A stretch of DNA of 64,000 nt from Tubulanus polymorphus (GCF_964204645.1 NC_134026.1:20788650-20852649); one strand, 5' to 3'; counted from the first letter of the stretch, positions 20,975-33,485 are shown. Numbers and translations are program-made. The notes: generated by a model not told the origin, from the sequence alone.

Positions 20975-23900
20975 GCTGTTTACATTTGCAAGTACTAACG
21001 AATATGTAATACGGCATATTCTACTAATCAGGCATTAGGCAAAGCCTCGTAATGCCATTCTTTAAGACCAAAATGTCATCCAACATTACGCTGAATTAAG
21101 TCGCGTCATTATTTTCATGCACTACACTTGTAGGATATGTTGTTTACGGGCAAACAAGTAAGGATCAAATCGAAATTTTCAAATGAGGATTATTCGGTTA
21201 TTTCACTGCAGCCCACAATACCGACAACAATTTTTTTTAACCTTGCTTACCCCATGAGATGGAGTGCCCACGCGTGATAATAAATATGTGCGCGACGCTA
21301 AGCTCATACAATAGGTTAATACCCTTCATTCAGTGTGGGTTTATAAGATGCTACGTATATATCTATAAGCAAGCGTGTATCTTGTTTTGATTGGAATTAG
21401 TTTCTGAGCTGCTCATTCAAGTTTAGAACGAGTCTCCGCTGAAATGTTTTGCAGAGTGTGGGATTAGTTTTTCTAATCACAAAGTGAAGGAACTTCCACG
21501 GAATTAGAATCTAATAAATTTGTGACATTGTAATCTTTTTAGTCACGTGTACGATGTGGCAATTGAAATATTAGATAGCCACTTGATTGCTCGGGCTGCA
21601 ACTGTTCCAACTCTTTCAAGATTTTTATTTTTTTGAACCTGATTCCTGTATATAAGCCGGGGTTGTGAGTTGAGATCGACTCATTGGTCGACTCTGCGAT
21701 TGATTTGTGAATCCAACAGTGGATATCAGTTCTCTAAGTCCAGTTTTTCATTTTTATCGTACCACAGATTTGATGGACTTGAAATAATTTGGAATGAAAA
21801 CATTTTTTTTTAAATTGAATTCGTTACACTAATAAAGTGATCGAGGAGGGGAATTTGAAAAAAAAATCTTTTTAATCGCTTTATTTTGGACAATGATACC
21901 TGAATATTGTCTATTCATTGCCTAAAACACGTAAGTGATGCCACCATTTTTGCAAGTAATGCTTTTTACTGAATGAACCTGACAAATATATCCATGAGAA
22001 CACCATCACCCACCACGATTTATTTTGTGCGTGATGTCAAAAGACGACGTAGTCGTGGAAATGAAATAATAAATGTTTATTTCTGTATCAATATCTATGT
22101 TTAAAAATGAGGGGGTGCCGGGAAAAATATAGAAATTATTTCTTTTTATACCGAGTAATCGGGAAAGTTCGTTGGCGGTTCCATGATAAAAAAAACAACA
22201 AAAGATCTTCATTGAAATATATTCATGTTGTGCGTGAAAAAAATATTTGAACGCATAAGATCGAAGTCCAATTAAGCGAATACAAATTGAGGGCTTTACT
22301 TACTGCATGTTGATTGTAAGTTAAAATGGACGAGTATCATTCGTCGTGTCGATACGTAAGAGATAATTGCTTTTAACTGTCATTCTCGTAAAGTGCCTCT
22401 TCTAAGAAAACTTAAGTGTTTAAACAAAGGGAAGCAAATCTTATGATCAGAACGTGATAATTTACTGTTTTCAAGCGATTAAGTATCGCCATGTATTATT
22501 TCCGAGGGTTCTCGATGTGACAGATTCGCCAGAGACGCACCGCTATTCGAATCATTCTAAAACGCTATACGATGAGCCTAAGTAACGTATCTCCCTAGTA
22601 CCGGTTGTAAATTTACAGTTTTTTTTTCTAAACGCTGAATTTTCGCCGCGACGACTCGAAACTTATGAATACTTACGATGCATATCGGATTTACGACGGA
22701 AGTCGAACGATCTGACTTGTCTACGGTCTAATTTCGATGTTATTGAGTTGACGTTAAGAATAGAGATTGATAGCGTTCTAAGCCATTACCGACGAAGAAC
22801 TTGTGCTCGCGGTTGTTGTTTTCTCGACGGGACACGTCGCGAACTGAAATTCCATATTCTTTCGAAAGTCGTCGTATGCGAGGCGAGAGTGGAGATCGTC
22901 GAACGCGCGTCTCCGCGATTTATATTTCAAGACATCCTATTCGCGGCGTGAGAACGATAGTAGCCAGGCGAAAGGCCAATCCACTAGGTGGCGTGTTGTA
23001 TGTCGGTTATGCTCGGCTGGTAATATTTTTTTTTCGGTGATCAACTAGATTTTATTTTTGAGTACACCCTGAATCCGTGAAAACCGTATGAATTTGAACG
23101 CTTTTCGTAACCTTGATATTTCAACAAATGCAACAAGCCAGTCAGCTAAATTCATCAAAAGATGTATAGAAGTCCCTCCAATGGTTAATATATTGTAGAT
23201 AATGAATGTATGTATTGTTGATACATTTGATATATTTTATTAAGAAAAGTTAATGTTTTCTGTTGTTTTGTAAAATATGTTATACATACTTTATAGTCTC
23301 CCATATTCCGTAGAAATGGTTGGAGTGTAAATAAAATCTTAATTCTAATCCTTACATAGTGAAACAATTGTTTCTATATCTATTTGAAAATCTTGATTTT
23401 GATGTTGTGGCCCTTATAGAAAAATAAATTCATTGTGTAGACGCTGTAACAATGTTCAAACTGTGGACAAGAAAATTTTTACCAACCCTTCAAACCAGTG
23501 TAAAACGCATATGAAATTTATGGTTCATTCTCATCGCCCAAAAATTTAGCTTCTACTCGACAAAAATCTGGAGGAATACAGAAATAGACTACAGCTGTGG
23601 GAAATTTTAGAAGTATTTTTCGTGACTACTTAGAAATGTTTGCGTGAGGTTGAATCATTCTGCCACGGTGTCCAACCGTTCAACATCACATCATTGCGGT
23701 GTCTCACTCTGTGAAACAGGATTTGATACCATCGAATAATCGTACAATTGCTCGGAACGAAAATATTTTTATCGGATAGAAAATGATTCATTTCAAAAGA
23801 ACGATTAAGACGAATCACAAAGTTTTTCGGTGTATGCTGAATATGCGTATATTTTGCGGAGTCTGTGTGTAAACCATTGTAAAAAACGCACTTAACATTG

Positions 23901-24830
23901 TAAAGCTTGAAATTTTGATCGTGCAAGAGACTGGGCCCATATCCATGCATCCACTAGGAAAATATGAAGGAGCGTCCAGAGGCTGATGGATGTGCCAGCA
24001 AAATATGTTTATCCTCCCCCAATAACAACAACTCGACGATAAAGTCGATCTACAAGCGCCAAAGACATACTCTCGGCTTCCGGGTTGAAAATTGCGTGTA
24101 TGTTTCCATTAGAATAGGTTAACTCCCTATATTGGCTGTATCTCAGCTTTCGATTTGTCGCACTGAAGGCCTAAGGCAGAAAAGCGAGGACGAACTTTTT
24201 TATTTTAGGACCAATCAAGGTGCCAGTGGTACGTAGCCCTTCAATTTGTCTATGTATACACAAATAGCTGGATCAATTTTTCAACTGAAGAAAACTTCTT
24301 AACCGCTATCAATAGTGAAAATGAAATGGCGGTCAATAAGTCAAAATATTCATATAATGTCGTAACTTAAAATCAATGTCGTGCCAGTTTCTGCATCATG
24401 CGTGGATGAAGATCTTAACAAATAAAAACCTCCGCGTCATGCGCGCGGTACGGATTCATCAATTATTATCGGCATAACTCGATAGCGATGCGACGATAAA
24501 TCGGAACAATCGTCTATTGTCTTGGGTGTTTTGTTGACGGCTACCGCGTCGATGAGTGACAAAACGCGGAAACCTTCGTATTTCGATTCGCTGACATTTC
24601 GCACCCAGAGACACAAAAGATCGGCTAAAAGTATGTCGCGTGCGCGCACGAGAAAATGAAATACCGAAGTAAAGAAAGTTTTCGGTTTCGGTATCCGGTT
24701 ACTGGTGTAGTTTTGAGACGTAGGAAGGTAACGCTATCCTAGGGTATCAGATTTACTGAATATTTTTCAATCTTGATCTTTGAAGTGTTCGCGTGAAATT
24801 TGTTTTGCACACGACGACAACTTTTACAGG
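20975..24830. other. Spacer or SELENOS intron, no exon recognised
   Basis: I looked on the plus strand for the missing Gly/Arg-rich selenoprotein tail and saw none. A 27-base segment at 21135-21161 is flanked by TTGTAG and GTAAGG, but this is weak. Toward 22620 the sequence becomes CpG-dense. Several open frames at 22748-23040 overlap in different registers and look compositional. Confidence 0.4.
22620..22995. promoter_or_regulatory. CpG-dense block ending in a CTCF-type core
   Basis: CG dinucleotides are much more frequent here than in 0-12 kb (for example CGCCGCGACGACTCG and GATCGTCGAACGCGCG). At 22981-22993 the sequence CCACTAGGTGGCG matches the CTCF core CCASYAGRKGGC at all 12 positions. 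The block lies between SELENOS (+) and the neuropeptide exon (-). Boundary or enhancer function is inference. Confidence 0.35.
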
Positions 24831-24852
24831 CCCAAGGTCGACTTTAAACCCA

Positions 24853-25098
24853 CGATCACACAGCAACGAGTTGAATTTGACCCTTGCCTAATTAGAGAGC
24901 GCGTTTACGCGTTAACCACTCAGACACTCGATACTGAACAATGCTTAAACAAAGCGAAGTGAATCAACTCAGGAACCAGTAGCAATTCACACGCAGTAGT
25001 TTGACCCTGCTAAAATTTGGTTCGGGCCTCGTCTGATGTTGGTCTGGCTAAATTTGTTTAAAACAAACATCGTTTTCAGGTCCATGTGCTCGCAGATG
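24853..25098. mobile_element. Degenerate copy of the CGATCACA MITE
   Basis: It shares CGATCACAC, GAGAGCGCGTTTACGCGTTA, ACTCGATACTGAACAATGCT, AACAAAGCGAAGT and a GGCC/TTGG-rich right half with the 20.2 and 54.2 kb copies. The right terminus is altered (CATGTGCTCGCAG). Confidence 0.6.
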
Positions 25099-25296
25099 AT
25101 TTCGCGGATAAACTTGCGAGTCGTTTTGTGAAGCTCGAAAGCGTAAATATGAGGATTTTGAAACCGTGTCCTGCCTTAGATTGGGCCTCCAACGACATGA
25201 AACTTTCCGGTCAATACGGGGTCGTCACATACCCGAAGCACATTGCTACAACACTGTGAATGCATTTTCTATCAATCATGATTCAGATATAAATGC

Positions 25297-25393
25297 AGTA
25301 GATTTCACTTAATTCTGATGACCATGCCTATGGATTTCTTTGAATTAGTAAGTGAAAATCTGGATTGAAAAATCCGAATTAAGCGAGTTCTCT
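25297..25393. mobile_element. Small MITE with TTAAGC/GCTTAA-type ends
   Basis: CAGTAGATTTCACTTAATTC at the left resembles the inverse of the right GAATTAAGCGAGTTCTCTGG. The family is related to 36572-36745 (CAGTGAAACCCGCTTAATCC) and to a fragment near 46763. Tc1-like by its ends. Confidence 0.5.
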
Positions 25394-27968
25394 GGTAATC
25401 TTACAGCTCTAACTGATGACCAAATACCTCCTGGGTACGGCAGGGACGGATATATGAGGTTCATCCCTGGCAATGACAAAACTATTCGCTATCAGACAAT
25501 GCTATCAGACAATGCTTAGCCCTTATCTCTTATAGAAATTTTCCGGTGACATGTTCAGTCCGTTACTGGATGCTATTTCAGATCTTGCGTCTGTCACAGA
25601 GTCATTAGGAAGTAGTAATTCATGAGTCTCTGGATTATTCACCCATTCGATCGCTGATTGCCCGATTGCCATTTACGGATATACCGTATATAGTGTGCGC
25701 GAATTCTGCGCTGTTCATTATCGCAGCCGGGTTCTTCGGAAAGTCTTCGAAAGTTTTGGAAAATGGGAATTCCTTCATCAGGCCCTAGAAAAGCTATGGA
25801 AATTTTGTTTGTTTTTCTCTAAGGCTATGGGAAATGTGTGGAAAGTCGGAAAATGGCCTAAAAATAAAATTTTCCTTCCATATTCAATTTTAGACGTTGA
25901 GCCCAGATGCCTACTACCCACGTTTCATTTACTCATTGGAATTTTACTCAATCAAGTTTAAAGTTTTGAAGAATTTGTTAAGTAATGAACGTTACACGCA
26001 CACGATGCAGTGAAACGCAGAAACAATAGCGTTGAATGTTTCATGTTTCTCAAACGCGCTCAACGCAGGGAAATGTTCGTAAACATGTTTCTGTCTGCTG
26101 TTTTCCGTGTTTGCCTGAATCATGCGCGTCGGGCTTAGCAAGTCTGGTCCTGTGAAATGACGAACCTGATATAAGTTTGTGGAAAAGACCTCGCTGATTT
26201 TGCACCGTACAACATCATATTTCCCGGCAAACTGCGACTTGCCGTTGTATTTTTTTTTGCGGTGAATAATAGTTTTTGTGATCAGTTTCACTTGAAAGGA
26301 TTAACTCCTAAATCAATTCAATGTAAACTAGGAAGTAATGGAAATGTAATAGAAATTTAATCAATTAGGGAGTTTTTTTTCATTTTTGAGATTTACTGGC
26401 TATGATAGGCTATCATAGCCCATTAGATCCGCAATAGTCAAATTATTTCAAATTGGAAGCACATTGAACGTGGTCTTGGTGTATGTGGTCATATTTATGA
26501 TGCGTAATGGTAATATAAATCTTTGACTGGTTTAAACGTTCCGTACAAAATCCCTTAGCCATTCTCCATATTGTTGGAATACTTGTTGTCGAAATCAACT
26601 GCAGAATAAAAATGTTTCTCATGTGTGTGTTTAATGTATCTGGAATTGAAATGAAAAGCCTAAATAACTTAATGTTTAAAAATAGATTTCTCTTTTACTC
26701 AAACCACTAGAAAAATCAGCGTAAGACAGAAGATGTACTGCTCCTCGAAAGCTACGGGCGACTTCGCGCGGCGTACCTCCCCGATGACTGCCAGAGCAAC
26801 TTTGTCGACGGGAAACGACGTAGTTTTATAACTCCTGCCGGGAATACAAAAAACCCTTTGATTATAGTTCGTACTTCTCCGGCGATAGATTTTCGTGGCC
26901 GAAGGGCGTGAAAAGTCCGCCGAGTCTGCCACCTTTACGACAGCCTTGATTGCTCTGGGACTTTTCATTTTCCGTCCTGAATTCATCACAGACGCGACTA
27001 CGCGCGAAACAAAATGCTTAGTGATTTGAGGGCGAAAATGAGAATTAAGTGAAAAATTAGTCTCTTTTTTGTTGTTTTCGCGTTTCATTTGTTTTGTTTT
27101 CGGGGCATTCCTATAGATCGTGTATTTTCAACGGGCTCATCCATCAATTCCGAGAGAAATAGAAAAAAATCCGTTGATCTCCGACAAGATTTAAATCTCT
27201 CCCGACGCATCGGGATAAACGAGAGAAAAGAACAACGATCACGAATTTACGGTAATTTGAAAAATGCTGTATTTTTTCAACGTCGCACATTCAGAAGGGA
27301 GTGGGTCGTTCGGACATGAACTTCAAAACGATGCGATTGTGGATACTATTTTTTAAACGATTTCGCAGGCACGTGAACGATCGAATGACGTGTATGACAA
27401 ATTTTCAACGTTTGCCCCGGCTCGCCGTGTGGATTGTTCCGATAGATGCGAACTATATTGCCGCCAATAAACAAGTGCTTAGTTGATTTAGGTGCTGTCT
27501 AGATTGACGTGATACCTTACATGGTCACAAATGAGAGCGATTTATATTCTAAAGCCGGCAGCGTTTGATTGGATTTGATGATTGTTTATTTTTTCACCTG
27601 CCCATCGATTCGCGACATATATACACACACGACCATCATCATCATCATCATTATAGTCTATAAAAACTATCGCACACCAGGATCCAGTTCTTACATGTAC
27701 GTAGCGGCATGCAATCGATTTTTCGCATTAATGTTATATTGTCGTAAGATGAACTTCGGAACTGAACAGAAAAACCGTGTTGATATTCGACAATATCGTT
27801 TCTCCCATTTATAAGTTGTTCCATACCGGGACACGATTTCAGCTGGAAACGACGTGCACATACATGAATATATTTACACAGTTTCATAATCGCGAGCCGA
27901 ATTTAGCTGCTTCGATTGGTTCGTTCGTATATTGCCGCGCGTGTGTGTCGTGTGTCTGTGTTTTGGGT

Positions 27969-27974
27969 TTTTAA
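27969..27974 (-). terminator. Candidate poly(A) signal of the neuropeptide gene
   Basis: ATTAAA on the minus strand lies about 155 bases beyond the stop codon. A canonical AATAAA follows much farther out at 27590-27585. Either could end the transcript. Confidence 0.3.
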
Positions 27975-28128
27975 TGTCAAAAAATAAAGTTTTCTAGAAA
28001 AAAAAAACGTTTGCAAGGTCTTATTAGTCTTTTAGTCTTATTTCGTATAAACTCGGCCGTGTGGTGTGGGGGGTTGGAGAGCGCACGTACGCGCGGTGCT
28101 CGCGCCGTCGTCGTCGTTGTCTAGATGA

Positions 28129-28467
28129 TTACCTACGTCTGCCGTAGCGCATCAGTTTGTTCGCGACGCCCTTGTCCGGGATGCCGCCTTGCGCCACCTG
28201 CGCGGCCAGCTCTGCGGGCACCTCGGCGTATCCTTGTCCCGGTAGCCAGATCCACGCCATTTCGCCACGTTTCGACGGCGCGGCGTCTATTTTTAAGTCG
28301 GACATCGCGTTCAGCTGGTGGTGTCGGCGGCCGGCGATTTGTAAGAGGCGCGCGATCGTCGGGTCGAATTTGTTCGTTCGGCGGAGATCTTTGTCGGACA
28401 ACGCGTCAGTTAACACGGCGCTTACGAATACCAGATAAAATAGTTGATATATCGTTGATGTCTTCAT
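28129..28467 (-). CDS. Amidated neuropeptide precursor, NKY-like
   Basis: A complete 112-residue secreted precursor. Residues 1-24 form a signal peptide (MKTSTIYQLFYLVFVSAVLT, then DALS). Dibasic processing sites are R29-R30, R47-R48 and K66-R67. The main product is residues 68-108, 41 residues, starting GEMAWIWLPGQGY and ending ANKLMRY. G109 followed by R110-R112 and the stop makes it a C-terminally amidated ...LMRY-amide. A 17-residue spacer peptide (49-65) lies between the second and third sites. The layout, with a long amidated peptide at the very end, and the W.WLPGQGY..VP.ELA / MRY-amide pattern suggest the spiralian NKY family; this match is from memory. NPF/NPY is less likely, since the Y-rich helix and RPRF/RQRY end are absent. 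Expected role: ligand of a G-protein-coupled receptor, stored in dense-core vesicles. The whole coding region is one exon. Confidence 0.88.
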   Translation of the reverse strand: MKTSTIYQLFYLVFVSAVLTDALSDKDLRRTNKFDPTIARLLQIAGRRHHQLNAMSDLKIDAAPSKRGEMAWIWLPGQGYAEVPAELAAQVAQGGIPDKGVANKLMRYGRRR

Positions 28468-28503
28468 ATCTATATTTGAGGGGAGTTTTTCAGTCTTTTT
28501 TGT

Positions 28504-28520
28504 CCTGAAAAATAGAAAGA
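28504..28520 (-). promoter_or_regulatory. 3' splice site before the neuropeptide coding exon
   Basis: On the minus strand CTCTTTCTATTTTTCAG precedes GACAAAAAAGACTG, and the start codon lies 38 bases into the exon (first base about 28504). The long pyrimidine tract makes this a strong acceptor, so the gene has at least one upstream non-coding exon. Confidence 0.75.
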
Positions 28521-29389
28521 GGTGTACATATATATAGACGTGCTGGGTTAATCAGAAGTACATGATTGTATATGAAAACAAAAGATCAACAATTCAGCAA
28601 TGAAGGAAAAAGGGAAAAAAATTCATATCTATTAAGTGAAACAATATTCTTTGCGTGATATTTACAAATCCATGATATATGAATTTCGCGATGTTTTAGA
28701 AAATCGGTTTGTTAGAATCCGAACAATTTTATTGGAGGCAATTGATGGCCGAATGTAAAGTGTCTAGGTTTAAATATACAATGTCATATTTAATTCTTAT
28801 AGGTTACCTTGAAGTTTACAGTATATTGAAGAACACGAGTTTCGTCGCCGATAACTATAACTTGTGTATTTTAGATTGAATTCATATTGTTTGAATCCAA
28901 ATATGGGGCCGGTTCTGCCAGCCCTGTAGGGAATGTATATACCCTGAAAAGCAGTTCTTCTTAAAGTAGAATGAAATAGATGGATTATTTGATTTCTTAT
29001 CGTCAATATTTCCATTTAAATGTAAGCTTTAGATATTTCATTAGCGATTGAATAACTATTTTATTTCATCATTCGTTCTTGATTAGAAACGTCATCCGTA
29101 GGGCCTTCCTTAAAAGATGGCTGACTCCATTAAACCCCTTTGAGATCATTGAATTGCCAATTGGGTTTAGTTTTTCAGGCACCTCGGGCTTTGTTTTTCA
29201 GTGGTATTAACTCTTAATCCTGGACGTGTTAAATTTCACTATCCCTGTGATTTGAAAATTTGTATCCCCGAGGGAGAGCGATACGTAGCCTAGGAGCGTA
29301 AAGCTTAAGCTTGACAAAATTGTTATGTCTGAATTTTTTGGCTTACTGAAAAATTGGTGAAATTGTATCTAAACCTAAACAAGATAACT

Positions 29390-29720
29390 AACTTGAAAGT
29401 TTATTGCCGCCATAAAAATGACACGTATATTGCTTAATATAGTCGAAAATGAATAATATACAAATTATATATAACTAGTGATCAATGAAGTTGATTTGGA
29501 TTTGAATATATGGCTTATTGAATTCAATTGACCGGCAACCAGTCTAACCCCATGAATTGATGACGTAGAGTACATTTTCTCAAAAGCTATTATTCAAACT
29601 CATCAAAAATAGAATAAGAGTTATGAAATATATTCAGTGACGAAATGAATACCAAAATTCATAATTGTAATCGTATTGTACGCCAATATCGATGACGTAG
29701 TGCACATCGACTCGCACAGA
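29390..29720 (+). repeat. ACCGGCAACCAGTCTA repeat family, copy 1
   Basis: It opens with TGAAAGTTTATTG.CGCC, contains TTTGGATTTGAATATAT and TTGACCGGCAACCAGTCTA, and ends near GATGACGTAGTGCACATCGA. The same order is seen at 32800-33090 and 38015-38400, and inverted at 39640-40085. No terminal inverted repeats or coding sign, so possibly a SINE-like or unclassified element. Confidence 0.7.
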
Positions 29721-31992
29721 ACTCCTTGAATAACTGATACTCGGTATTTGTGTATATATGTACATTATAATAGTGGTATTTACGACGTCAGAAAATCTAG
29801 TTAAAGTTTATCATGAAACAAGGTCTTGTCCTCATAGGGGGATTGAACGGAGGCGGCCATCTTTTCCGGCTAAAAGAATGTCCTACGTATAACCCCGCTA
29901 CTGCATGAATACATCGAGAAGATATTAGTTTATAGCCATCATATTTGTCCAGGATGTAAATCTCTAGCTAGTCAGTTGGCATTTCACGCAATTGTTGATG
30001 ATGATTTTAGAGAACGAGGCGGCCGCGTTGGAGCGTTAACCAAATACGGTCATTAGTTGAATACACAACATTTGCTCTTTACTACATAAATGAACTATCG
30101 TAATCAATCTGTTGCGTGCGAGGTCAACGCCGAGTTTTACAACCGTGAAAACTCATTGAACTCTCTTCAGTCGCACGTCGTGAACTCTTCAGATTTTCGA
30201 GTTTACGGCGGATTGAAATTCCGCACTTGATTCAGCGATTAGATTTCAAGCTATGTTATGTTAAAATGTCTCTATTTCTCTCGTACTGAAACCTCCCGTC
30301 AGAGAAACTCGTCTCCATCATCGCCTAGTTTCGCCGAAAAGATCGGCTTGGCAAGTGACAGAAAATCGTTGGAAAGAAATAAAGTTTACATATACATTTC
30401 TATTTTTATGAAATACAGTAAATATCGCATTAGACAGAGGACTATGTGTCCATGGCAAAATATGAACGAGTCGGGTTTAGGGACGTTTTTGCAAACAAAA
30501 AAACGGATTTAGAATAATAGACATCCTATATACATGACATTCAATTAGAAGATTTATAAGTAGGTGCCATATAAACCAATAAAAAACGTTCGATTTGTAA
30601 TTTCATTCATTTTGGCGATTGATAATGATAATAACAACATAATTAATGTTCGATTCAGGCAATTGCTCGACTTAGGAAATCCGAATTAGAGATAGAATTT
30701 TTAGGAAAACGAATGGCAAAATTTCGGACCTCATTATTTTGGCCGACTTTGCGGAGATTTCTCGATTTAGACGAATCCGACGCACAGAAGTTTTACAATT
30801 GCTTTATACACTGTACATTCCGTGATTACTGAGGTCTTTTCACATTATAATCTTTGCGCTATACTATTACCTAGAATTCAACAAGGCGGCTTCTATGCTT
30901 TAGATTATCATCCTTGCAGGGATTCTACCCGATTTCATCACGACTCAATCAAAAAATCGCGTTGCAGCACCCCGTCTTCGTGCGTGGCAGGTATAATGCC
31001 TGCCAGCCATCGTGTTGGAAACCCCAGCAAGGGTTTTTAGTTTTACTGATATATGTATTAATAATTTCAAAGTATCGCCAATAAAGGCTTATCTGTTCGC
31101 AACCGACGTGAACTACGATTAACCATAAATGATTGCTATCTGATTTGACCGGAAGTTTGAATACAGTCCAAACTATCGACTTTGGTTGGTTTTGCAAAAC
31201 GGTCTCTAGTTCCTGCGGACAAGGAGTTTTGAGAGGTAACGAGAGCTAAGCTTGGTGGTGATTGATTTGTTTATCAGTTTTAAACTGCTGGGTCCGAGAT
31301 TAATGACTCGCCATATTAATAACTGACCACACGACTAAACTGATAATGAATCGTGTGTCCTGAGTGTGTGTAACTGTCGTCTGCGTGTGCGGGGGTTCTC
31401 TATATTGACACCCGTGTAAAGCCGACGATAACAATCTCAATGACAAATTTATGACCACCCACGAAATGCCAGATCGACTGTCTCTTGTGATCGCTTCATT
31501 TGCATGCTCAATTCGCCGACAACCGGTCGTAAAAATCATACCATCTGTGATCGGAATATATACGGAGCCGACCTTTGTAATGCTGCATTCGTGTGTTTGA
31601 TTGCAGCCAGGAGGTTATGGTTTGGTCATCGGTGATGGTGATTTTACGAGCTGTTGTCATTGAAATCTCTGGTGGGCTGGTAACGGTATCAGTTCATATA
31701 TTAATGGAAAATATATTGCATCAGAAACGGTTCTAAGCATTCTCGACTGGATTTAATGATTTCTGACGAAAAAAAAGCTTTGCCAGTGTTTCCATGATTT
31801 CAGATTTCTATTGCGCAGCGCCGTTATTTCATGCCCTTCATTTGGAAAATAGCGCGCTCCCTCGCGCTCCCTTAAATCTTAAAAGCCTATTAGTCGGATG
31901 TTCCACGGCTCTATTTGATCGGCATTGACTCATTCTATTCTCATAAAATGGCTGGCTGAATCCACTCTTAGGCCGTGTAATCATGTGATGTG

Positions 31993-32240
31993 CATCCTTC
32001 CCCGGCAGGGATTCGAACCTGATGGCATCGAGATTGCCACGGTACGAAACGCTGCCCTAGACCGAGGTGCAGCTACACACGCGCGGCTAAGATGATGTTA
32101 TTAAGCTAATCACATATCCCCTTTTATTTTAGCCCGGGTTTTCCGTTTATAGTTCTTCCGTGAAATCTACCTCGGCGATTATATACAACGAGCAATCTGA
32201 TTGGTGCCGCAAGTTTTCGTGCGGTTAATCTGCGCGTGTA
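31993..32240. mobile_element. Palindromic tRNA-like element, copy 2 (right arm eroded)
   Basis: GCATCCTTCCCCGGCAGGG, ATTCGAACCTGATGGCATC and GATTGCCACGG at the left, then TTTTATTTTAGCCCGGGTTTTCC and GAGCAATCTGATTGGTGCCGC (in parts), match copy 1. The right tRNA-like arm is missing beyond about 32240. Confidence 0.6.
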
Positions 32241-32799
32241 CAGAAAAAGAGCACTAAGGACAGTTTCTATTTTCGTACAAAATGTCTAAGAAAGAAAATA
32301 TCGAAGACTTGTCAGACTTGGTTGTTGTTCAGCAGTTTATATTGATAATATTCGATTTTATTCAATTGCCCTCAAGGCTAAACGAAACTCGGTGGAGGTT
32401 AAAAAATACGTGAATATCGACCAATTAAAACCGGAGACCGACGATTAATTTTGATGGAAACAAAACACAAAACGACGTATATACAAACAAAATGATTCAA
32501 CGATCGATTCCGAAGGTATTCAATTCAAAAAAAATAGTCGATCGAACGTACGTGTACCGTCGCGCGCGCGCTGTTGATTTCGTTATAAAAGACCCGTTTT
32601 CGCGCATCGTTAGGCAACGACATTTAAACCTCCCGACAGAGGACAATGATCTCGAAGGCGTGGTTTTAAACGCTGCAAATTGATGCCGTCGCCGCCGTCA
32701 CGGTTCGATCGCCGTCCGTCGATAGATCGAATTGATGCTAATATTTCAATCCATCAAATACCATCCCATATACAAAAATTCGTATGCACAAGAAAAGTA

Positions 32800-33090
32800 A
32801 CTCTAGTAAGTCTATTGACGCCTTGAGAAATAACTCTTATGCGTTGCTTAATATTGTCGACGAAAACAGATTATGAAATCATAATATTAAGGATCAATAA
32901 AGATATTTTGGATTTGAATATATCGATAATTGTATTGAATTGACCGGCAACCAGTCTAGCCCAATATATTGATGACGCATCCTCTCAAAAATGATTATCA
33001 AAATAGAATACGACTTACGAAATATGTTTAAACGCCAAAATTATTAATTGTATAAGACAATATCGGTGACGTAGTGCACATTGACTCACA
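32800..33090 (+). repeat. ACCGGCAACCAGTCTA repeat family, copy 2
   Basis: Shares ATTGACGCCTTGA.AAATAAC, AAGGATCAATAAAG, GAATTGACCGGCAACCAGTC and GGTGACGTAGTGCACATTGA with copies 1, 3 and 4. Confidence 0.7.
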
Positions 33091-33127
33091 TTATCATAAC
33101 GCGCATACTAGGTTTCAGAACATACAA

Positions 33128-33340
33128 TAATATTGTAATGGAACGATGACCACACTCAAACGTGGTGAACGGATAATGAGATAAAATCCCACTATTTACA
33201 GATTAAAAGAATTTAAAATCAGAATTTATTTATTAAATCTAAAATATATAAAAGACACGACGTTTCGATCTCACCCTAGAGATCATCGTCAGGTGATTTT
33301 AATCTGTAAATAGTGGGATTTTATCTTAATATTGTAATGG
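33128..33340 (-). mobile_element. 185-base element with hammerhead-like motif and 14-base target duplication
   Basis: TAATATTGTAATGG occurs at both edges (33128-33141 and 33327-33340), an exact 14-base direct duplication around a 185-base insert. Inside, a 29-base arm at 33180-33208 (GATAAAATCCCACTATTTAC...) recurs inverted at 33297-33325. Between the arms, the minus strand carries a hammerhead-ribozyme-like core (see separate entry). Small elements with type I hammerheads and variable target duplications are known as retrozymes and as terminal repeats of Penelope-like elements. No reverse transcriptase is present here. Confidence 0.65.
33252..33297 (-). ncRNA. Hammerhead-ribozyme-like motif
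   Basis: Reading the minus strand: CAC, CTGACGA (core CUGANGA), T, GATCTC-loop-GAGATC (stem II, 6 bp), GAAA, then C-GTC and GTG. The GTG after the GUC cleavage triplet pairs with the CAC before the core (stem I). Stem III is reduced to AC/GU with no loop, as in type I hammerheads of Penelope-like elements and retrozymes. One extra U between the core and stem II departs from the consensus and may impair activity. Confidence 0.5.
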
Positions 33341-33485
33341 TTTTTACAGCATCAAAAAACTCAGATATTCGATAACACAGTCAAAAGGTGAAGTATGAAA
33401 TGTTAGTTATAATTGAGTCGTAATTAGGTCGTTGATTCTTATTGAAAAACCTTATCTTACTACACAAATTGATACTCTTGAATAG

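Noticed and set aside
22748-23040. Overlapping frames, one ending with NPLGG, considered for the missing SELENOS tail
   Set aside because: The expected Gly-rich, Arg-rich tail and in-frame UGA followed by Gly are absent, and the frame continues into unrelated sequence.
25412-25518. Acceptor-like site followed by a 35-codon open frame
   Set aside because: No donor or similarity, short, and adjoining a MITE; consistent with chance.
26699-27088. 129-codon minus-strand frame
   Set aside because: Basic, no family or splice sites that I can see. CpG-rich DNA with few stops explains it.
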